Of a stretch of 64,000 bases of DNA, positions 62,072 through 64,000 are shown one piece after another. The translations under genes and the position numbers were made by a program. A model generated the notes under the pieces. It was not told where the DNA came from and searched no databases. It saw nothing but the letters and a program-made list of their open reading frames with translations. Source of the stretch: Sporosalibacterium faouarense (GTDB lineage Bacteria; Bacillota; Clostridia; Tissierellales; VENL01); the NCBI RefSeq assembly GCF_016765695.1, contig NZ_JAETGO010000066.1, positions 1 through 64,000 on the forward strand, given 5' to 3'. Position 1 is the stretch's first letter. Every line of letters starts with the position of its first letter.

Positions 62072-64000
62072 TCAGTTCACCTCGTTTTGGAATAGCTATC
62101 TTCATCAACAATCCTTTATCTGTATTACTCCAACTTATCTCTCCATCCATATTATTTTCAATTATAACCTTAGTCATATACAGTCCCAAACCTGTTCCTC
62201 CCGACTTCTCTTTAGTTGTAAAATATAAGTCAAAAACTTTTTTCGAAACCTCTTTATCAATACCTCCACCATTATCTTCAAAGTCTGCAATCACCATATC
62301 TTTCTTCTCATATATGGAAATACTAATTTTTTTGTCTTTTATACTTTTATTTTTCAAAGCATCTATTGAATTATTTATTATATTGAAAACAGCTTGAGAA
62401 TACTGATTTTCCAGGCCATATCCTTTAACCATGTCTATATGATTGAATTTAACTTTAATATTATTAAATTTAAGATTTTCCTCAACGAGCTCTAACACCA
62501 TATTAATACTTTCATAAATTATAAAATCTTCTTTTTGTTGGTTAGGATTAAGAAAGGATCTAAAATCATCAATTGTACTAGACATTTTATTAATTAATCT
62601 TTTAGATTTTCTAATTGAATTACTAAGATACTCTTGTGTTAATTCATTAAACCTATATGCGTCCTCTAAATTAGATAATACTAGCCCCAAGGAATTTAAC
62701 GGCTGTCTCCACTGATGTGCTATATTTGCTATCATTTCGCCCATTGCCGCTAATCTAGCTTGATATATAATTAGAGCTTCCTTTTTCTTATTTTCATCTA
62801 GTTCTTTTTTAAACATTTTTTCAAGCTCTAAATTAATCTTTTCTAATTTTAATGAAAGTCTATTTTTTTCATTGATTATATCTTGCTCATTAATAAAATC
62901 ATTATTAGAATTAAAAATCTTAGTTACTCCTTCTTTTTCTGATATTTCTTCAGCAACCTCATTAATTATATTTCTAAACCTTTGTTCACTCCTCTTAACC
63001 GCTTCTTCTTCAAACTTTCTGTTAGTAATATCTACAACCATACCTATATTTACTTTTTCTTCATTGTTTTGGTCATAGGTAGTAGTCATAAATAAATTGC
63101 CCCAAAAGAATTTACCGTCTTTTCGTATATACTTTCTCTCATCAATATAATTTTTCACATCACCTTCTTTAAATCTATTAATTACCTCAAGTTGGCACTC
63201 TCTAAAATCATCAGAAATGAACTCAATAATATTCCTTCCTACTATTTCTTCCTCAGAGTATCCTATCATATCAAGCCATTTATCATTTGCTTGTAATATT
63301 ACTCCCTCTATTGTAGTAACTGTAATCCCTAGCAGAACACTATTAAATATAGTCTCATACCTTTGATTCATCTTTCTAATTGAGCTTTCGACCCGCTCTC
63401 TTTCTGAAACCTCATTACGTAAGTCTCTATTCTTAATAATAATCTTAGATATGGAAATACATATAGATATTATTAAACATAAAACTAATATAACAAATAA
63501 TAGCTTTACTGTATTTTCTGTTTTCGTGCTATTAATCTTTTCATAATCGAAAATAAATTTATCTAAATCTACCCCGTCATCAATTAGCTCTAGCTCTAAT
63601 AAAGCTTGTTGCATTTTTTCCCATCTAAAGGGGTTAATATTTCCTATCTCTACCACAGGATATAGGGTTAACTCATCAACTCTTTTTGCTTGAAATAAAT
63701 TATATTCCAATAGCTCATCTTCACTTTTTCCATTGATATTAAATTCCTTTGATATTTTCTGTGCTATTTCATAAGGATGTTCAAGAGCATATATCCACCC
63801 TTTCATACTTGCCCTTCTAAACTTTTCAACTAAATCAGGGTTACTCAATGCAAGTTCTCTGCTGGTGAAAAGTGAATCTCCATAAAAATCTATCCCATAG
63901 TCTATAGGCTTAATAGATTTTATATCTACATTATGCTTATCTGCATAGAAAGAGATTGTTCCTAAATATCCAGGAATAACATCATACTTACCAGTGATTA
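62064..64000 (-). CDS. Sensor histidine kinase with NMT1/THI5-like domain, N-terminus missing
   Basis: Reads to the window end; at least 645 codons. An extracellular NMT1/THI5-type binding domain is shown by SRELALSNPDLVEKFRRAS and HPYEIAQKI. A membrane helix (FVILVLCLIISICISISKIII) follows, then a PAS domain with PAC (NSVLLGITVTTIEGVILQAND), a coiled coil, the phosphoacceptor IANIAHQWRQPLNSLG, and the ATPase lobe with DNGGGID and GGTGLGLYMTK. NMT1-like domains bind pyrimidine-type or similar small molecules, and a nucleobase permease lies beside it. The true start is outside the window. Confidence 0.93.
   Translation of the reverse strand, partial: ITGKYDVIPGYLGTISFYADKHNVDIKSIKPIDYGIDFYGDSLFTSRELALSNPDLVEKFRRASMKGWIYALEHPYEIAQKISKEFNINGKSEDELLEYNLFQAKRVDELTLYPVVEIGNINPFRWEKMQQALLELELIDDGVDLDKFIFDYEKINSTKTENTVKLLFVILVLCLIISICISISKIIIKNRDLRNEVSERERVESSIRKMNQRYETIFNSVLLGITVTTIEGVILQANDKWLDMIGYSEEEIVGRNIIEFISDDFRECQLEVINRFKEGDVKNYIDERKYIRKDGKFFWGNLFMTTTYDQNNEEKVNIGMVVDITNRKFEEEAVKRSEQRFRNIINEVAEEISEKEGVTKIFNSNNDFINEQDIINEKNRLSLKLEKINLELEKMFKKELDENKKKEALIIYQARLAAMGEMIANIAHQWRQPLNSLGLVLSNLEDAYRFNELTQEYLSNSIRKSKRLINKMSSTIDDFRSFLNPNQQKEDFIIYESINMVLELVEENLKFNNIKVKFNHIDMVKGYGLENQYSQAVFNIINNSIDALKNKSIKDKKISISIYEKKDMVIADFEDNGGGIDKEVSKKVFDLYFTTKEKSGGTGLGLYMTKVIIENNMDGEISWSNTDKGLLMKIAIPKRGELNE

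Overview
The window is about 30% GC and gene-dense. It carries class-II lanthipeptide genes, CotJ spore-coat genes, clostridial-type butyrate kinases, a 2-oxoacid:ferredoxin oxidoreductase, rubrerythrin and a CoA-disulfide-reductase fusion. Together these point to an anaerobic, endospore-forming, amino-acid-fermenting Firmicute of the Clostridia/Tissierellia type. The genus cannot be fixed from the sequence. No rRNA, tRNA, CRISPR array, intact insertion sequence or prophage was recognised.

Layout. 0-2.7 kb: the 5' part of mtlA with its promoter and two palindromic operators, three small unknown genes, and a non-coding stretch with a dense G-run block and short repeats. 2.7-6.5 kb: glmM then glmS on the minus strand. 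A complete glmS ribozyme lies between them, and its P1 loop is expanded by four 58-bp tandem repeats. 6.6-7.3 kb: a uridine-kinase-like P-loop protein. 7.4-18.5 kb: a two-peptide class-II lanthipeptide locus in two divergent operons. The minus-strand operon has a C39-peptidase ABC exporter, an exceptionally long HlyD-type adaptor and an M50 metalloprotease. The plus-strand operon has an unknown 155-aa protein, LanM, a flavin reductase and two precursors with near-identical leaders. 18.7-22.1 kb: a YitT membrane protein and an ECF-like sigma factor with a DUF4179 membrane protein.

22.2-30.9 kb: a minus-strand operon buk-ptb-buk-(P-loop ATPase)-vorDABC. It would oxidise branched-chain 2-oxoacids to acyl-CoA and recover ATP as the free acid. 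Upstream is a PAS-AAA-Fis enhancer-binding protein gene, three TGCAA-N4-TTGCA sites and a -24/-12 promoter, so sigma-54 control is very likely. 30.9-40.3 kb: cdaA-cdaR (c-di-AMP synthesis), a CapA-like phosphatase, a PrsW-like protease, a MASE3/SpoIIE phosphatase, an HD-GYP/DUF5317 pair, and a 229-bp segment bounded by perfect inverted repeats that holds a 25-codon ORF. 40.6-46.9 kb: an ABC-F ATPase, a 38-codon ORF, rubrerythrin, and a four-domain CoA-disulfide reductase/rhodanese/TusA/DsrE fusion sharing an operator with the neighbouring ArsR gene.

47-55.7 kb: a DUF1576 membrane protein, several unknown membrane or secreted proteins, a chemoreceptor, a lipoprotein built from three repeats, a degenerate cotJC fragment and an intact cotJABC operon. 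55.8-64 kb: a three-gene xanthine-dehydrogenase-type molybdenum hydroxylase, an NCS2 nucleobase permease, and a two-component system running off the window end (NMT1/THI5-like sensor kinase and a REC-DUF2294 regulator).

The two most unusual parts are the lanthipeptide locus and the ribozyme. The LanM keeps its dehydratase residues but its cyclase domain lacks the zinc-binding motifs. Its two Thr/Ser-rich precursors have one Cys each and are accompanied by a flavin reductase. The glmS ribozyme carries a repeat-expanded, structurally covarying P1 extension.
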